From Massilibacteroides vaginae (lineage in GTDB: Bacteria; Bacteroidota; Bacteroidia; Bacteroidales; Tannerellaceae), in the NCBI RefSeq assembly GCF_900178525.1, contig NZ_FXDJ01000009.1, positions 1-64,000 on the forward strand: a stretch of 64,000 bases of DNA, in the 5' to 3' direction. Numbering within the stretch: the stretch's first letter is position 1; the number at the start of each line of letters is the position of its first letter. A program made the position numbers and the translations under genes. Positions 1 to 10,124 of the stretch are shown here, in pieces. Under the pieces are notes generated by a model. That model was not told where the DNA came from. It saw only the letters and a program-made list of their open reading frames with translations, and ran no database searches.

Positions 1-125
1 TTTAATACATTATCAACTGTAGTACAAGGAAAAAAGAAAGACAATAAATTCTTTCATTCCTGTTTCGTTTACCATTTTATACCTATACCATTCACCACTA
101 TCTATCTCAAATATCCAAGGCTCCA

Positions 126-1656
<1,531 letters not shown>

Positions 1657-1930
1657 TATAAATTGTTATATCTTTGCTCTAGGATATCTTCCTTTTAAAT
1701 AATGATTTATTGAATAGTACCTGTATTTAAGTCTTTGAACGGAAGTCAATTTTTTTATTATCAAATTCCCTTTTCCTTTTTTTAATCTTGAACTATCTAT
1801 TTTATTACAATATATATACATAAAATATATAAACCGCTAAACAGACAGACAAAACTGTAGTACTTTTTAGTTGATATGTAATTCTTTCAAAGATCGTTTT
1901 GCAACCCAACCTTCGTCCTGATTGCGGGTG

Positions 1931-1962
1931 CAAAAGTAGTGCTCTAAAACATACAATCCAAA
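1931..1962 (-). promoter_or_regulatory. rRNA operon promoter, Bacteroides type
   Basis: On the minus strand TTTG (1959-1962) and TACTTTTG (1931-1938) are separated by 20 bp, matching the Bacteroides primary sigma consensus TTTG-N19-21-TAnnTTTG. It points at the 16S gene and leaves a leader of about 270 nt. The match is seen directly; promoter function is inferred. Confidence 0.75.
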
Positions 1963-2363
1963 TATTATAGAGACTATTTTTAAGAAAAAAACAAACTATT
2001 TTAAATCAATGCTGAATATCTGATAGTTACAGAATAAATAAAATTACACAAGTTGTAACGAGTATTAAACATGTCGCACTTTATAAACCATATTACACAA
2101 TCCGTCCGATTAGCAAAACATCAATTTTCAAAAACACACGGTATATATACCATATATATTAGCAAGAAAAATGAAGTTAAAAGAGATGAGGGTGAGTAGA
2201 ATTATATACCTATTATGACAACCTCAGCTTAATACGAAATGCATTTAAATCATCTCCCCCAAAAACAGCTCACCATCCCAAAACATATATTTCTGAATTT
2301 CAGGCATTAAAGAATATTTAGGTAATTTATATTACTATATTTTTAAATAAAATCTCAAAAACA
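1963..2363. other. intergenic region between divergent rRNA and tRNA-Ser promoters
   Basis: AT-rich, about 400 bp between the rRNA promoter and the tRNA-Ser promoter. I see no coding potential, repeat or RNA gene in it. Confidence 0.5.
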
Positions 2364-2394
2364 CTTGTTAGAATAAAAACAATAGCTAACTTTG
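2364..2394 (+). promoter_or_regulatory. tRNA-Ser promoter, Bacteroides type
   Basis: CTTG at 2364-2367 and TAACTTTG at 2387-2394 with a 19-bp spacer fit the Bacteroides promoter consensus. The predicted start is about 30 nt upstream of the tRNA. Confidence 0.7.
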
Positions 2395-2434
2395 CACCGC
2401 AATTAAAGAGATAATTGCAGTAGATAATACATAA

Positions 2435-2519
2435 GGAGAGGTGGCAGAGTGGTCGATTGCGGCGGTCTTGAAAACCGTTGAACCGCGAGGTTCCCGGGGT
2501 TCGAATCCCTGTCTCTCCG
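2435..2519 (+). tRNA. tRNA-Ser (UGA)
   Basis: The acceptor arm GGAGAGG pairs with TCTCTCC (one G-U pair), followed by discriminator G. The anticodon loop CTTGAAA gives anticodon TGA, serine. A long variable arm and a T-arm with GGTTCGAATCC are present, as expected of a class II serine tRNA. CCA is not encoded. The gene lies 265 bp upstream of the element's integrase, so its 3' end or the sequence just after it is a candidate integration site, but the other attachment site is not in the window. Confidence 0.97.
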
Positions 2520-2556
2520 CTGAAAGGCTAAGACAAGAATAGCCAAAAGTAAGACA

Positions 2557-2591
2557 AAACCTACAATATCAACATATTGTAGGTTTTTTTT
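2557..2591 (+). terminator. terminator after tRNA-Ser
   Basis: Arms ACCTACAATAT and ATATTGTAGGT with a CAAC loop are perfectly complementary and run into a T tract. This is a textbook intrinsic terminator for the tRNA transcript and insulates the integrase region from it. Confidence 0.85.
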
Positions 2592-2657
2592 ATTGTTTAT
2601 GACCTACCTGCCAAGCCATCAAAAAGACAAAAAAAGACACACTTTTGGGACTAATTC

Positions 2658-2690
2658 GTGACCTATTCCAAATAAGACAAAACAGGTCAC
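2658..2690. repeat. inverted repeat upstream of the integrase
   Basis: GTGACCT (2658-2664) and AGGTCAC (2684-2690) form an inverted repeat. It encloses the second copy of the direct repeat TAAGACAAAAC (2673-2683), whose first copy is at 2550-2560. Such repeats next to an integrase are candidates for arm-type integrase or excisionase binding sites or for the left attachment region. Function is inferred. Confidence 0.4.
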
Positions 2691-2783
2691 AGAAAGTCCA
2701 AATTTGGCGTTGAGTTGTCGCAATTTGGCATAACTGTAAACATTTCATTTTGAATCATTAAGAGTAATTTTGTAATGTAAAAA

Positions 2784-4022
2784 ATGAATGTTATGAAGAG
2801 TACATTTAAGACCCTTTTCTACCTGAAAAGAAATGCCATAAGGAAGGATGGCAAAATGCCTATTATTGCACGAATAACAGTTGATGGCAAAATTTCACAG
2901 TTTAGCACTAAATTGGAAATTAATCCTCAAAATTGGAATGTAGATTCCGGGAAAGCTATTGGTCGCACCCAAGAAATTCAACAAATAAATACCTTGTTGG
3001 ATGAAATAAAGGCATCAGTTCACAAGATTTATCATGAGCAACAACGTAGGGACAGCGTTGTTACATCAGAAAAAGTCAAAAACGAATTTTTGGGTATGTC
3101 CCAAAGTCAAATGGGTTTACTGGAATTATTCCAAAAGCACAATGAGGATGTCTTTAGCCTTATCGGCAAAAGTAAATCAAAAGCCACCTATCAGAAGTAC
3201 GAGGTTTCGAGAAAGCACGTACAATCTTTTTTGAAGACCAAGTACAACTTATCCGACATTTCACTAAAAGAGGTAAACCATATGTTCATCACAGACTTTG
3301 AAGTCTACCTGATGACCACCTGTAAGTGCGGAGCAAACACGACCGCAAAGTTTATGCAGTTCTTCAAGCGCATCATTATTATTGCAAAAAACAACGGGTG
3401 GATTCAAACAGATCCATTTGCAAACTACAAAATCCGCCTGAAAAAAGTTGATCGGGGCTATCTCACACAAGAAGAGATTAGCAAAATAATGAACAAGAAG
3501 TTCTCCACCAAACGCTTGGAACAGGTACGGGATATTTTTGTTTTCAGTTGCTTTTGCGGTTTGGCATACATTGATGTCAAGAAGCTTCGAGCAGAAAATA
3601 TTCGCACTTCATTCGACGGCAACCTTTGGATCATGGGCAAGCGTGAGAAAACAGACGTGAGCTTCAATATTCCCTTACTCGAAATTCCTCAAAAGATTTT
3701 GGACAAATATAAAGGTACGCTTCCCGAAAATATGATTCTTCCAGTGCCGAGCAACCAAAAAATGAATGCTTACTTGAAGGAAATTGGTGATTTGTGCGGA
3801 ATTAAAAAGGAGATTTCATTTCATTTAGCGCGACATTCGTTTGCGACTCTGACACTTAGCAAAGGTGTGTCTATTGAAAGTGTGAGTAAAATGTTAGGAC
3901 ATACCAATATTAAAACGACACAAATTTATGCCCGAATTACAGATGCCAAAATAGGCAATGATATGGCAAAATTTGCAGGAAAACTCAAAGACTTAGAAAC
4001 AACATTTGATATAAACCTTTAA
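2784..4022 (+). CDS. int: tyrosine integrase of CTnDOT-type ICE
   Basis: Tyrosine recombinase of 412 residues, the usual length for integrases of Bacteroides conjugative transposons; it would integrate and excise the element. The N-terminal arm-binding and SAM-like core-binding parts (about 1-210) precede the catalytic domain. Visible catalytic residues are a beta-hairpin lysine near 286-289, H347-x-x-R350, H373 and the nucleophile Y382 in the sequence TTQIYARI. The first catalytic arginine is not where expected: the GL-R position reads GLAYIDV, with Ala261. Loss of this arginine is known in the IntDOT subgroup, so the protein is probably active. ATG at 2784 is used; ATG at 2793 is an alternative. 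It lies downstream of tRNA-Ser, with ORF6N and RhuM-like genes following in the same direction. Confidence 0.95.
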   Translation: MNVMKSTFKTLFYLKRNAIRKDGKMPIIARITVDGKISQFSTKLEINPQNWNVDSGKAIGRTQEIQQINTLLDEIKASVHKIYHEQQRRDSVVTSEKVKNEFLGMSQSQMGLLELFQKHNEDVFSLIGKSKSKATYQKYEVSRKHVQSFLKTKYNLSDISLKEVNHMFITDFEVYLMTTCKCGANTTAKFMQFFKRIIIIAKNNGWIQTDPFANYKIRLKKVDRGYLTQEEISKIMNKKFSTKRLEQVRDIFVFSCFCGLAYIDVKKLRAENIRTSFDGNLWIMGKREKTDVSFNIPLLEIPQKILDKYKGTLPENMILPVPSNQKMNAYLKEIGDLCGIKKEISFHLARHSFATLTLSKGVSIESVSKMLGHTNIKTTQIYARITDAKIGNDMAKFAGKLKDLETTFDINL

Positions 4023-4033
4023 AATTTAATCTC

Positions 4034-4549
4034 ATGGAATTACAAATCATTCAAAATAAGATATTTGAGATAAGAGGGCAACGAATAATCTTAGACTTTG
4101 ATCTCGCAGAGTTATATGAAGTTGAAACCAGGGCATTGAAGCAGGCGGTAAAACGTAATATAAACCGTTTCCCCTCAGACTTCATGTTTGAACTAACAAA
4201 AAACGAATGGCAAGAGGTTATCACAATTTGTGATAACCTACCCCAAACAGTAAAGTTTAGTCCGGCTTTACCATTCGCTTTTTCTGAACAGGGAGTGGCA
4301 ATGCTTTCTTCTGTATTAAGGAGCCAGAAAGCCATCGACATAAATATTTCTATAATGAGGGCTTTTGTTGCCTTACGCCAATATGCACTGGGATATGCTG
4401 AATTAAATCGAAAATTGGAGGACTTTATGATAGAAACCAATATGCAGTTTAGCGACATTTACCAGGCTCTTACCGAGCTTGCATCCAAAAAGGAAGAAGA
4501 AAGTAAACCCCGTAAACGTATCGGATTCAATGTTCAAAATAAAGAATAA
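4034..4549 (+). CDS. ORF6N domain protein
   Basis: The first 90 or so residues form an ORF6N domain (IFEIRGQRIILDFDLAELY, then KRNINRFPSDFMFEL), a putative DNA-binding module common in phage antirepressor-like and mobile-element proteins. The C-terminal part is helical and charged, with a lysine/arginine-rich tail. It starts 11 nt after the integrase stop and is followed 5 nt later by the RhuM-like gene, so the three are probably co-transcribed. Its role on ICEs is not established; regulation of the element or of host phage genes is an inference. Confidence 0.85.
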   Translation: MELQIIQNKIFEIRGQRIILDFDLAELYEVETRALKQAVKRNINRFPSDFMFELTKNEWQEVITICDNLPQTVKFSPALPFAFSEQGVAMLSSVLRSQKAIDINISIMRAFVALRQYALGYAELNRKLEDFMIETNMQFSDIYQALTELASKKEEESKPRKRIGFNVQNKE

Positions 4550-4554
4550 CTACT

Positions 4555-4974
4555 ATGGAACGAGGATATATAAAAATCAAAGAAAATAAAGATAATCAAC
4601 TGATTATTGAAGCAAAACTCGTAAATTGCACCCTGTGGATGACAAAGCATGAGATAGCTGATTTGTTGAATGTATTTGTAAGTTCAGTTGGCAATAATCT
4701 ACGAAGCATATTCAATTCTGGCTTATTACATAAGGAAGATGTTACACGAATACACAAATACGAGGATAATGGTCGCCGATGCGAAATGACATTATACAAT
4801 CTTGAAACGTTGATTTTTGTTAGCTATCGAACAGCATCTTTTGAAGCACAAGCGTTCAGGGAATGGGTTATGAAAGCCCTGACCGAATACACCCGAACAC
4901 AACCTAAAAGAGAAGCTGAAGTTTTGGTTGTGTATAATTATAGTAATAAACTCACTTCTGTTATATTAAACTGA
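4555..4974 (+). CDS. RhuM-like protein
   Basis: A 139-residue protein resembling the RhuM virulence-protein family found on many mobile elements. Typical features are the segment LWMTKHEIADLLNVFVSSVG, which looks like a helix-turn-helix, followed by the conserved stretch with SYRTASFEAQAFREWVMKAL. It sits 5 nt behind the ORF6N gene. The biochemical function of RhuM is unknown; the family resembles phage antirepressor and KilA-N-type regulators. Confident as a gene, moderate for the family. Confidence 0.75.
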   Translation: MERGYIKIKENKDNQLIIEAKLVNCTLWMTKHEIADLLNVFVSSVGNNLRSIFNSGLLHKEDVTRIHKYEDNGRRCEMTLYNLETLIFVSYRTASFEAQAFREWVMKALTEYTRTQPKREAEVLVVYNYSNKLTSVILN

Positions 4975-4997
4975 TTTTGAACATAAAATATAAAGTC

Positions 4998-5522
4998 ATG
5001 AAAAATCTAATTTATGTACTAATCGCAATGTTGATGGTTGCATGCGGTTCAAACTCATCAAGCAATTATGAGAAAACCATTAGCGAATCCCTACTTAAAG
5101 GCGGTTCTGCATCGGATGTCAATTTGAAGATTATTGAGCTAAAAGAACAAGGTACTGTAACAGTAGCCGACAGCATCACATTTCTAACTGATGAGTTCCG
5201 CAAAGACAAACAACTCATTATTGATCGTATTGAGTTGGCTAAGAAAATGAGCGAAGATCTACAAGCAAAAACAAAATTGAAAAGCGAATTTGATAAATAC
5301 AATGCGGATATTGCCGTAATGAACAATCGGATAGATTCGCTTAAAAACCTTACTCCCGATAATTTACAAGGATATGACAGCAGAAATGCAAATGATGTTC
5401 TTTCTGTAATCATAAGGTGTAAATATTCGGTTACTCTTGGAGGAAAAACCGTAGAAGAAACATTCGACTTCTACTTATCTCCTGATGGAAACAAATATTA
5501 CGGCAAGAAAAGAGCCGAATAA
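4998..5522 (+). CDS. putative lipoprotein, unknown function
   Basis: I do not recognise a family. The ATG at 4998 gives a clear lipoprotein signal (MKNLIYVLIAMLMVACGSNS, lipid attachment at the Cys); an upstream in-frame ATG at 4977 would spoil it. The mature protein of about 155 residues has a charged helical or coiled-coil middle (residues 70-110) and a C-terminal beta-rich end with GKTVEETFDFYLSPDG. It is last in the int-ORF6N-RhuM series and is closed by a strong terminator. Confidence 0.75.
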   Translation: MKNLIYVLIAMLMVACGSNSSSNYEKTISESLLKGGSASDVNLKIIELKEQGTVTVADSITFLTDEFRKDKQLIIDRIELAKKMSEDLQAKTKLKSEFDKYNADIAVMNNRIDSLKNLTPDNLQGYDSRNANDVLSVIIRCKYSVTLGGKTVEETFDFYLSPDGNKYYGKKRAE

Positions 5523-5547
5523 AAACACATATCATTCTTTAAAATGA

Positions 5548-5582
5548 AGCCTGTATCTAAAAATGGATACAGGCTTTTTTAT
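5548..5582 (+). terminator. terminator closing the integrase gene group
   Basis: AAGCCTGTATC and GGATACAGGCTT form a stem with a short AT loop followed by a T tract, 26 nt after the lipoprotein stop codon. Confidence 0.85.
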
Positions 5583-5936
5583 GCTTATGACTTTCCTTTC
5601 TGTGGGGAAAGTTCTGCGTATTATAATGATAAACGCAAAGTATATAATTCAATTTCCTTTTTTCTATACTTCCCTCGGTATAATTTCTTCCTCATTTAGC
5701 TACTTATGCTAAAGCGGCTCGGTGTAATCGGTTCAGTTGCGAAAGTATTTCCGTGTTCTTAACGCCGTCGCAAGTTCAAGCCTGCGGTTTTCCGAAAAAT
5801 CTTCCTCTTTCCTTGTCAGGCGAGCGTATTTATTCGTAAAAAACTTGACAACGGCTAAACACTACTTTCTCCAGGCACCTGAAACTCGATCACTCCTCAC
5901 CGGCTCCGATACGGCATAAAAAAAAAGTCAGAAATT
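5583..5936. other. 354-bp non-coding region before the PcfJ gene block
   Basis: No convincing gene. It holds several small inverted repeats, for example CTTTCC...GGAAAG near 5590-5611 and TTAGC...GCTAA near 5697-5713, and a GC-richer stretch around 5710-5900 before the A-run at 5919-5928. It could be a leader or a structured RNA for the downstream operon; I cannot assign it. Confidence 0.4.
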
Positions 5937-6170
5937 ATGAGAAGCATAGAAAAAAATAGGAAACAACGATCTACCTACCTTCCAATTAGCATAAAATTGG
6001 TTGTGAAAATCGCTTTGGTGGCTTTAGGGTTCTGCGTGTGGGGAACAGGGTTTATTTGGGCTTTAGCAGGCTTCTATTTGGCTCTTCCCGTGCTTCGTGG
6101 TATTCTTTCCTGTGTGCTTGCATTGGGTGTTGTAATAGCCTTTATGTATCTCATGCTGACTTTTTTATAA
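5937..6170 (+). CDS. small membrane protein, unknown
   Basis: A 77-residue protein with a basic N-terminus (MRSIEKNRKQRSTY) and two predicted membrane helices at about 22-43 and 47-76. It is the first gene of the plus-strand accessory block and lies 19 nt ahead of the next gene. I do not recognise a family; composition and operon position support it as real. Confidence 0.55.
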   Translation: MRSIEKNRKQRSTYLPISIKLVVKIALVALGFCVWGTGFIWALAGFYLALPVLRGILSCVLALGVVIAFMYLMLTFL

Positions 6171-6189
6171 CCCCTTAAAATTTAGAGTT

Positions 6190-7191
6190 ATGAGCAAAGT
6201 ATTTTTATTAGGAGCAAATAAAGAAATAGACAGAGCCAAGCAAGTCGTAGAAGTCAATCAGATAATCCAGATGGAGGGTTACAGCTATCATAGATATGTA
6301 GTGTACGACATTACAAAAAATCAGTGGGGAATTACTTACAAGTTAATAAATCTCACTACAAAAGACTTTCACACAGCAGAAATAATAAGACCATTAAAAG
6401 AAAAATTTGGAATAGGTTTTTATTACGACAGCGAAAACCCTCAATTTATGGACGGTTTTGAAGTTGCAATCTTACTTCAGGAAGCACAAACCAAAGCCAA
6501 AGAGGAAGCAGACGAAGAAGAAAAAGAACGCATACGAGTTGAAGAAGTAAAAGTAATCGGTCGCAAACGTTTTGCCGAGATATTTCCTGAAAATGCTCAG
6601 GCAGTTATCGTTGCAAAATTGAAACAAGACGAAAGCGACAGCCAAACCGACTATTTCGCAAGCAGTACGCAACGCACCGTTATTTTAGGCTTTTCCACCC
6701 ACAAAAGGGACATCTTTTCCGAAATGCGAAAACACGCTTCCAATTTCGAGAAAACCGCCTATTTAGCCGAGTATAATGAAGATTATGAACACCGAGAAAA
6801 ATACTCAATGGGTGCAGGTTATTATTTGGGAGAAAGCAAATATCATGGGTGGATAATTGAAAAATGCCCTGTTTACAAAAGAGAAAGCACAATCGAGGAA
6901 TTTGCATACACCGCAGGGAACGAAGATAATATCCATATTAATAAAACTGACAAAACACCGCCAACACCCCCGACAGATGAAAACGGCACAGGCAAAGCAA
7001 ATTGCACACTCGTTGAGTATTCAGCCAAAGCAGTAGCAGTATTCGGAGATACCAAGTCTATCAAAGATGAACTCCGAGCGATGGGCGGACGGTTCAACAG
7101 CCGATTGACATTCAACGGACAGAGGTTAGCAGGGTGGATATTCTCCAAATCACAGGAACAGCGATTAGCATACTATTTCGGATTAGATTAA
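6190..7191 (+). CDS. conserved ICE protein, unknown function
   Basis: A 333-residue soluble protein with no signal peptide. Residues about 95-125 are a highly charged Glu/Lys helix (KAKEEADEEEKERIRVEEVK). Residues about 145-240 look like a separate domain. The last 50 residues (AMGGRFNSRLTFNGQRLAGW onward) resemble a short C-terminal module I associate with proteins of Bacteroidales conjugative elements, where GGRFN precedes a GW and a helix. A Pro/Thr-rich linker lies near residue 258. Role unknown; its neighbours are PcfK/PcfJ-type genes of the accessory transfer block. Confidence 0.65.
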   Translation: MSKVFLLGANKEIDRAKQVVEVNQIIQMEGYSYHRYVVYDITKNQWGITYKLINLTTKDFHTAEIIRPLKEKFGIGFYYDSENPQFMDGFEVAILLQEAQTKAKEEADEEEKERIRVEEVKVIGRKRFAEIFPENAQAVIVAKLKQDESDSQTDYFASSTQRTVILGFSTHKRDIFSEMRKHASNFEKTAYLAEYNEDYEHREKYSMGAGYYLGESKYHGWIIEKCPVYKRESTIEEFAYTAGNEDNIHINKTDKTPPTPPTDENGTGKANCTLVEYSAKAVAVFGDTKSIKDELRAMGGRFNSRLTFNGQRLAGWIFSKSQEQRLAYYFGLD

Positions 7192-7213
7192 TAACAAGAA
7201 AAAACAAATTATC

Positions 7214-7516
7214 ATGGCAAATATGTGTACAAATATGCTTTTCTGTAAGACAGAAAATGCAGAGAACTATAAAAAAGTATTGGATTTTCTTGAAGAAAAT
7301 TTTGAGGTAGATTTTGTCAATGAGGACGAAGACGGCAACTACTTCGAGAGCGAATTTTACTCAAAATGGAGTTTCGCCGAAGAAGAATTTAACACCCTCA
7401 TAAAATCGCTAACAGAAGATGAAACACTCTACATACGCATTTTATCACATGAACTGTGTTGTGAGTATGCCAGTTTTAGGATTTATAAAAATGGGAGTTG
7501 GGATATACGATTTTAA
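7214..7516 (+). CDS. small acidic protein, possibly YubB/DUF1281-like
   Basis: A 100-residue, very acidic protein. Its start (MANMCTNML) resembles the MANWCxN opening of the YubB/DUF1281 ferredoxin-like proteins of plasmids, and its alternating alpha/beta pattern fits a ferredoxin-like fold; this is a weak, motif-level resemblance. It is in line with the surrounding genes, 22 nt behind the previous one. Function unknown. Confidence 0.6.
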   Translation: MANMCTNMLFCKTENAENYKKVLDFLEENFEVDFVNEDEDGNYFESEFYSKWSFAEEEFNTLIKSLTEDETLYIRILSHELCCEYASFRIYKNGSWDIRF

Positions 7517-7565
7517 ATGTTTTACAAGGGGCAGAAACCTATCTGCCCCACAATACAGCAAACAA

Positions 7566-7901
7566 ATGAATACAACAGTAATAGCAAGCAAATTTGTTAA
7601 ATGGGAAGTACCCGAATTGAATACATTGAAAAACTCCAAAGCATATCTGCTTCGTGAGAAACTCAATACAGGTAATAAACTGACCAGAGAAGAAAAGAAC
7701 TGGATAACCGAAAAAGTAAACCATAACACCTATTTCAAAAGTGCTATTCCATTGCAAGGCTATCGTTTCGACTTCTCTGACATACTCAAAACGTATGTAG
7801 TTAAACAATACGGACAATATCAGGAATACAAGGCAATAGACCGTACAAGTTTGCGAGCCATGATATACGGCAGAATAAATAAGATTATTGAAGAAAAATA
7901 A
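7566..7901 (+). CDS. conserved hypothetical protein
   Basis: A 111-residue protein. I place the start at ATG 7566 (MNTTVIASKFVKWEVPELNT) because the reading frame upstream overlaps the previous gene. It is rich in basic and aromatic residues with no signal peptide or membrane segment. It lies 11 nt before the PcfK-like gene in the same operon. No family recognised. Confidence 0.6.
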   Translation: MNTTVIASKFVKWEVPELNTLKNSKAYLLREKLNTGNKLTREEKNWITEKVNHNTYFKSAIPLQGYRFDFSDILKTYVVKQYGQYQEYKAIDRTSLRAMIYGRINKIIEEK

Positions 7902-7912
7902 AATCAACAGAC

Positions 7913-8326
7913 ATGAAAGCATCAAATCATTTTAAAAATACGATAAAGGCATATTTAGACCAACGTGCAGAAACGGATGTATTGTTTGCACTCCAATACT
8001 CCAAACCCGAAAAGAACATAGACGATTGTATTACCTACATTCTAAATGAGGTTAAGAAAAGCGGTTGCAACGGATTTCATGATGATGAAATTTTCGGCAT
8101 GGCGGTACACTATTATGATGAAGATAAAATCGAAATAGGTACTCCGATGAGCAACGCCCATGTAGTAGTGAACCACATTGTAGAACTTACCGAAGAAGAA
8201 AAGGAACAGGCTCGCCAAGATGCTATACAAAAGGCACAAAATGAAGCGTACATGAAAATGACACAGCCAGTCAAAAAAGCTAAGAAAGTAGTATTAGCAC
8301 CCCAACCAAGTTTGTTTGACTTTTAA
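7913..8326 (+). CDS. pcfK: PcfK-like protein
   Basis: A 137-residue protein matching the PcfK-like family of Bacteroidales elements: MKASNHFKNTIKAYLDQRA at the start, then ILNEVKKSGCNGFHDDEIFG and a VVNHIVELTEEEKEQARQDA helix. PcfK and PcfJ are named after genes of the Enterococcus pCF10 transfer region; their role is not well defined. The next gene, 12 nt on, is the PcfJ-like partner, so the pair supports both calls. Confidence 0.8.
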   Translation: MKASNHFKNTIKAYLDQRAETDVLFALQYSKPEKNIDDCITYILNEVKKSGCNGFHDDEIFGMAVHYYDEDKIEIGTPMSNAHVVVNHIVELTEEEKEQARQDAIQKAQNEAYMKMTQPVKKAKKVVLAPQPSLFDF

Positions 8327-8338
8327 AGCATTACCACC

Positions 8339-9610
8339 ATGAAACCAAAAAATAAATTCCAACAGCGAGTAGTTGAAGCAAGCAAGAAGTTACCCAAACT
8401 CACAAAAGAGCAAATCCAATGGAGTAAGGATAACGTTATTGAGCATATCGGACGAAGAAACGAGAAAGGCAAAATAACCTGCACCAAGTGTGGACACTCA
8501 TGGCAAGGCGTTGGTTATTTGGTTGATACCCTTACGGACTGCGACTGCCCGAATTGTAAAGCCAAACTGAAAGTAAAAACCACCAACAAGCGAGTATTCA
8601 GAACCAATTACTATATGACTATAATAACTGCTTGTGAGGGTTATCAGGTAATACGGTCAATCATGGTTAAATGTACGGCAAGAACAGGTAAACTACCCGA
8701 ATACGAACATTCGGAAGTGATGCAACGTTGGCTCGCACCCGATGGGAAATACTGCACTTTCGCCAAACTTCGGCAAACAATGGGTACGATGTATTACGAT
8801 GCGTGGATACATTACACCCTTTTAGAACTTCGCCGAGAGAATGATGTTTACGACCGTATTTTTACGGACATTATTTATCCACGTCAAAAACTAATACCTG
8901 AAATTAAAAGGACAGGCTTTAAAAAGGCATTTTACGGACAAAAACCTTTAGACTTGTTCCGCACCTTACTAATCGACAGCCGAACCGAAACCCTGCTAAA
9001 AACAGGCTATACCAAGCTATTTAAACGCATCATGGACACAGGTTGGAAGAATATCGACAACTATTGGCAGTCAATCCGCATTTGTATTCGCAATGGTTAC
9101 AAAATCAAACATGCAACAATGTGGTGCGACTATATCGACCTGCTTCGCTTCTTCGAGAAAGACCTGCATAATGCCAAATATGTATGTCCCACAGACCTAA
9201 AGAAAGAACACGACCGCTATGTAATCAAGAAAGCGAAAGCCGATGCACAGCAGGAACTTGAAAAGCAGTTAGAGAAAGAAGATGAGTACAGAGAAGCCAA
9301 AGCTAAGTTTTTCGGACTTGCATTTTTCGATGGGGTTATCAGCGTTCGTGTACTCGAAAGCGTGGCAGAAATCATATTAGAGGGCAAACTGATGCACCAT
9401 TGCGTAGGCAGTTATCATACAAAAGAAGACAGCCTTATCCTTTCCGCTTGCATTGATGGAGAAAAGATTGAAACCATTGAAGTATCACTCACTCAATTAC
9501 GAGTTATCCAATCGAGGGGCATATGCAACAAGAATACCAAGTACCACGACAGGATTGTAAATCTTGTGAATCAAAATATTTCACTCATTGAAGAACGATT
9601 AGCAGCATAA
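8339..9610 (+). CDS. pcfJ: PcfJ-like protein with N-terminal zinc ribbon
   Basis: A 423-residue PcfJ-family protein. Residues about 48-80 hold two Cys pairs (CTKCGHSW and CDCPNCKAKL) that look like a zinc ribbon. The PcfJ signature follows in the C-terminal part: MHHCVGSYHTKEDSLILS near residue 350, a following beta-hairpin, and TQLRVIQSRGICNKNTK. The conserved HHCVGSY segment resembles a catalytic or nucleotide-binding site, but no activity is known to me. It forms a pair with the PcfK-like gene and is typical of the accessory region of CTn elements. Confidence 0.85.
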   Translation: MKPKNKFQQRVVEASKKLPKLTKEQIQWSKDNVIEHIGRRNEKGKITCTKCGHSWQGVGYLVDTLTDCDCPNCKAKLKVKTTNKRVFRTNYYMTIITACEGYQVIRSIMVKCTARTGKLPEYEHSEVMQRWLAPDGKYCTFAKLRQTMGTMYYDAWIHYTLLELRRENDVYDRIFTDIIYPRQKLIPEIKRTGFKKAFYGQKPLDLFRTLLIDSRTETLLKTGYTKLFKRIMDTGWKNIDNYWQSIRICIRNGYKIKHATMWCDYIDLLRFFEKDLHNAKYVCPTDLKKEHDRYVIKKAKADAQQELEKQLEKEDEYREAKAKFFGLAFFDGVISVRVLESVAEIILEGKLMHHCVGSYHTKEDSLILSACIDGEKIETIEVSLTQLRVIQSRGICNKNTKYHDRIVNLVNQNISLIEERLAA

Positions 9611-9634
9611 TAGTAACGATAAAATTCAACAGAT

Positions 9635-10117
9635 ATGAAAACAACAGAAGTAAACGACAGCCTGATAGGAAAACGATGCAAGTGTATTTTCACGGGATTA
9701 ATGGTAACGGGAACTATTGAGGACATTAAAATATCCGAACATACAGCCGAAGTGAAAGTACAATACGATGAACCTCACCAATGGGGCACCCAGTTGTACG
9801 AAGACGGTTGGGCATTCGCCCGACTGTCGGATGACTTTGGCTCACTTCGCCACCTTGAAATCATTGACGACAAGTACCAAACACTTCGGGTTTCGTTCTC
9901 AAAGGCTATTATGGAAATTAATCAAATGTTTGCTCAATCTTACAATACTTGGGGTGTTGTCAATCTCAAAGAATGGATAGACAGCTATGAGTCATCACGC
10001 TTTACCCAAATAAATGAGATAACGGCAATTATCACTTCCGAATACAATATTGAACATATTTTAGAGTGGCTCACTCAAAATATGCCTTTAGATACTTATG
10101 AGATCATTTATAAATAA
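9635..10117 (+). CDS. conserved hypothetical protein
   Basis: A 160-residue soluble protein of unknown family. The N-terminal 75 residues are beta-rich (LIGKRCKCIFTGLMVTGTIE, then VKVQYDEPHQWG) and could be a small barrel; the remainder is helical. It is 24 nt behind pcfJ and closely followed by the DUF3873 gene, so it belongs to the same operon. Confidence 0.6.
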   Translation: MKTTEVNDSLIGKRCKCIFTGLMVTGTIEDIKISEHTAEVKVQYDEPHQWGTQLYEDGWAFARLSDDFGSLRHLEIIDDKYQTLRVSFSKAIMEINQMFAQSYNTWGVVNLKEWIDSYESSRFTQINEITAIITSEYNIEHILEWLTQNMPLDTYEIIYK

Positions 10118-10124
10118 AAACAAT

